Under the pieces are notes generated by a model. The model worked only from the letters and a program-made list of their open reading frames with translations. It was not told where the DNA came from and ran no database searches. From contig CAUHQV010000003.1 of NCBI GenBank assembly GCA_959608625.1, forward strand, positions 14,119 to 78,118: a stretch of 64,000 nt of DNA. The letters run 5' to 3'. Below, piece after piece: positions 63,671 to 64,000 of the stretch. Numbering within the stretch: the stretch's first letter is position 1; each line of letters begins with the position of its first letter. This DNA is from an uncultured Flavobacteriales bacterium (lineage in GTDB: Bacteria; Bacteroidota; Bacteroidia; Flavobacteriales; UBA1820). Both the position numbers and the translations under genes were made by a program.

Positions 63671-63755
63671 AAACTGTTTATCTGCGGTTTACCTAATCTT
63701 AATTAACGACAGGTAAACAATTGTGAAAAACGTAAGTGCAGCCCTCTTTTCTTCC

Positions 63756-63796
63756 AACTGTACCCCTTGACGATTTTATCCTTCAGGGGTACAGTT
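63756..63796. repeat. 12-bp inverted repeat between integrase remnant and tRNA-Gly
   Basis: AACTGTACCCCT and its exact complement, separated by 17 bases. It may be an integrase arm-type or attachment-related site, or a small hairpin RNA; no coding sequence overlaps it. Confidence 0.5.
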
Positions 63797-63864
63797 ACGG
63801 AACTCAAAAATGTCCGGAAATGGCTTTTCGATGTCCTGTGATGTCTGGGAAGAAGGCATGAAAA

Positions 63865-63898
63865 AACCCTCTGAAACATTATTTCAAAGGATTTTTAT
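63865..63898 (-). terminator. Probable terminator of tRNA-Gly(CCC)
   Basis: On the minus strand CCTTTGAAA ... TTTCAGAGG make a 9-bp stem with one mismatch and a T-run, about 40 bp past the tRNA 3' end. Confidence 0.5.
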
Positions 63899-63937
63899 CT
63901 GATTTGGCTAAACAGTGTCTTTGGCTGTCTTGGCCTC

Positions 63938-64000
63938 TGGAGCGGAAAACGGGGCTCGAACCCGCGACCCCGACCTTGGGAAGGTCGTGCTCTACCAACT
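63938..64000 (-). tRNA. tRNA-Gly (anticodon CCC), 5' end outside window
   Basis: The visible part shows the anticodon loop TTCCCAA, T-arm GGTTCGAGCCC and 3' acceptor TTTCCGCT with encoded CCA. The 5' acceptor and part of the D-arm lie beyond the window. Confidence 0.9.

Noticed and set aside
51776..64000. Matching tRNA-Gly 3' ends at 51.8 and 63.9 kb as attachment repeats of one island
   Set aside because: Both are functional tRNA-Gly genes, so shared 16-bp sequence at the 3' end is expected from paralogy alone.

Overview
The window reads as chromosome of an anaerobic gut-type Bacteroidales, most likely Rikenellaceae/Alistipes-like. This is inferred from the FeoA-FeoB fusion, weak Shine-Dalgarno signals, promoters of the Bacteroidetes form TTTG-N18-21-TAnnTTTG, a TamB/TsaD neighbourhood, a ptb-buk pair and Bacteroidetes-only families. 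No species was assigned and no database was searched. Most of the window is GC-rich and densely coded.

1-22 kb: partial tsaD, divergent from a tamB-trmN6 pair; a sugar MFS carrier; dus; a CPBP membrane protease; a secreted TIM-barrel glycoside hydrolase-like protein; mutS and two more minus-strand genes (radical SAM protein, MFS carrier); an Fe-S repair (RIC) hemerythrin gene overlapping a LuxR-type regulator; a patch of small accessory genes, one apparently frameshifted (18.2-19.3 kb); an acyltransferase, a flavoprotein and an AraC/GyrI-like regulator.

22-43 kb: feoAB with a small Cys-rich partner; DUF4491; an esterase; thioesterase-rdgB; ptb-buk; a protein quality-control block, tig-(GNAT)-clpP-clpX; an orphan phage-portal-like gene; pnuC; ogt; the Leloir operon galK-galT-galE; an AspT/YidE-type transporter.

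43-54 kb: a 1402-residue double-ATPase 2-hydroxyacyl-CoA dehydratase activator followed by its probable TetR regulator, with a perfect 16-bp palindrome at the promoter; a PaaK-like ligase; a secreted protein of unknown function; an HEMGH metallopeptidase-like gene whose promoter spacer is identical to that of the portal-like gene; tRNA-Leu and two tRNA-Gly; an anti-sigma/ECF sigma pair.

54-64 kb: the most distinctive region. After about 1 kb of AT-rich non-coding DNA come two large secreted proteins: an RHS-like partner, then an RHS-core protein. The second ends in a JAMM/JAB-type metalloprotease-like tip (HxHP...SxxD) and overlaps a lipoprotein gene that is the likely immunity factor. Downstream lie an 82-bp exact copy of the RHS core end, a decayed tyrosine-recombinase fragment, an inverted repeat and a truncated tRNA-Gly(CCC). 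This is the layout of a polymorphic toxin locus that exchanges C-terminal tips, inside an old integrative island.
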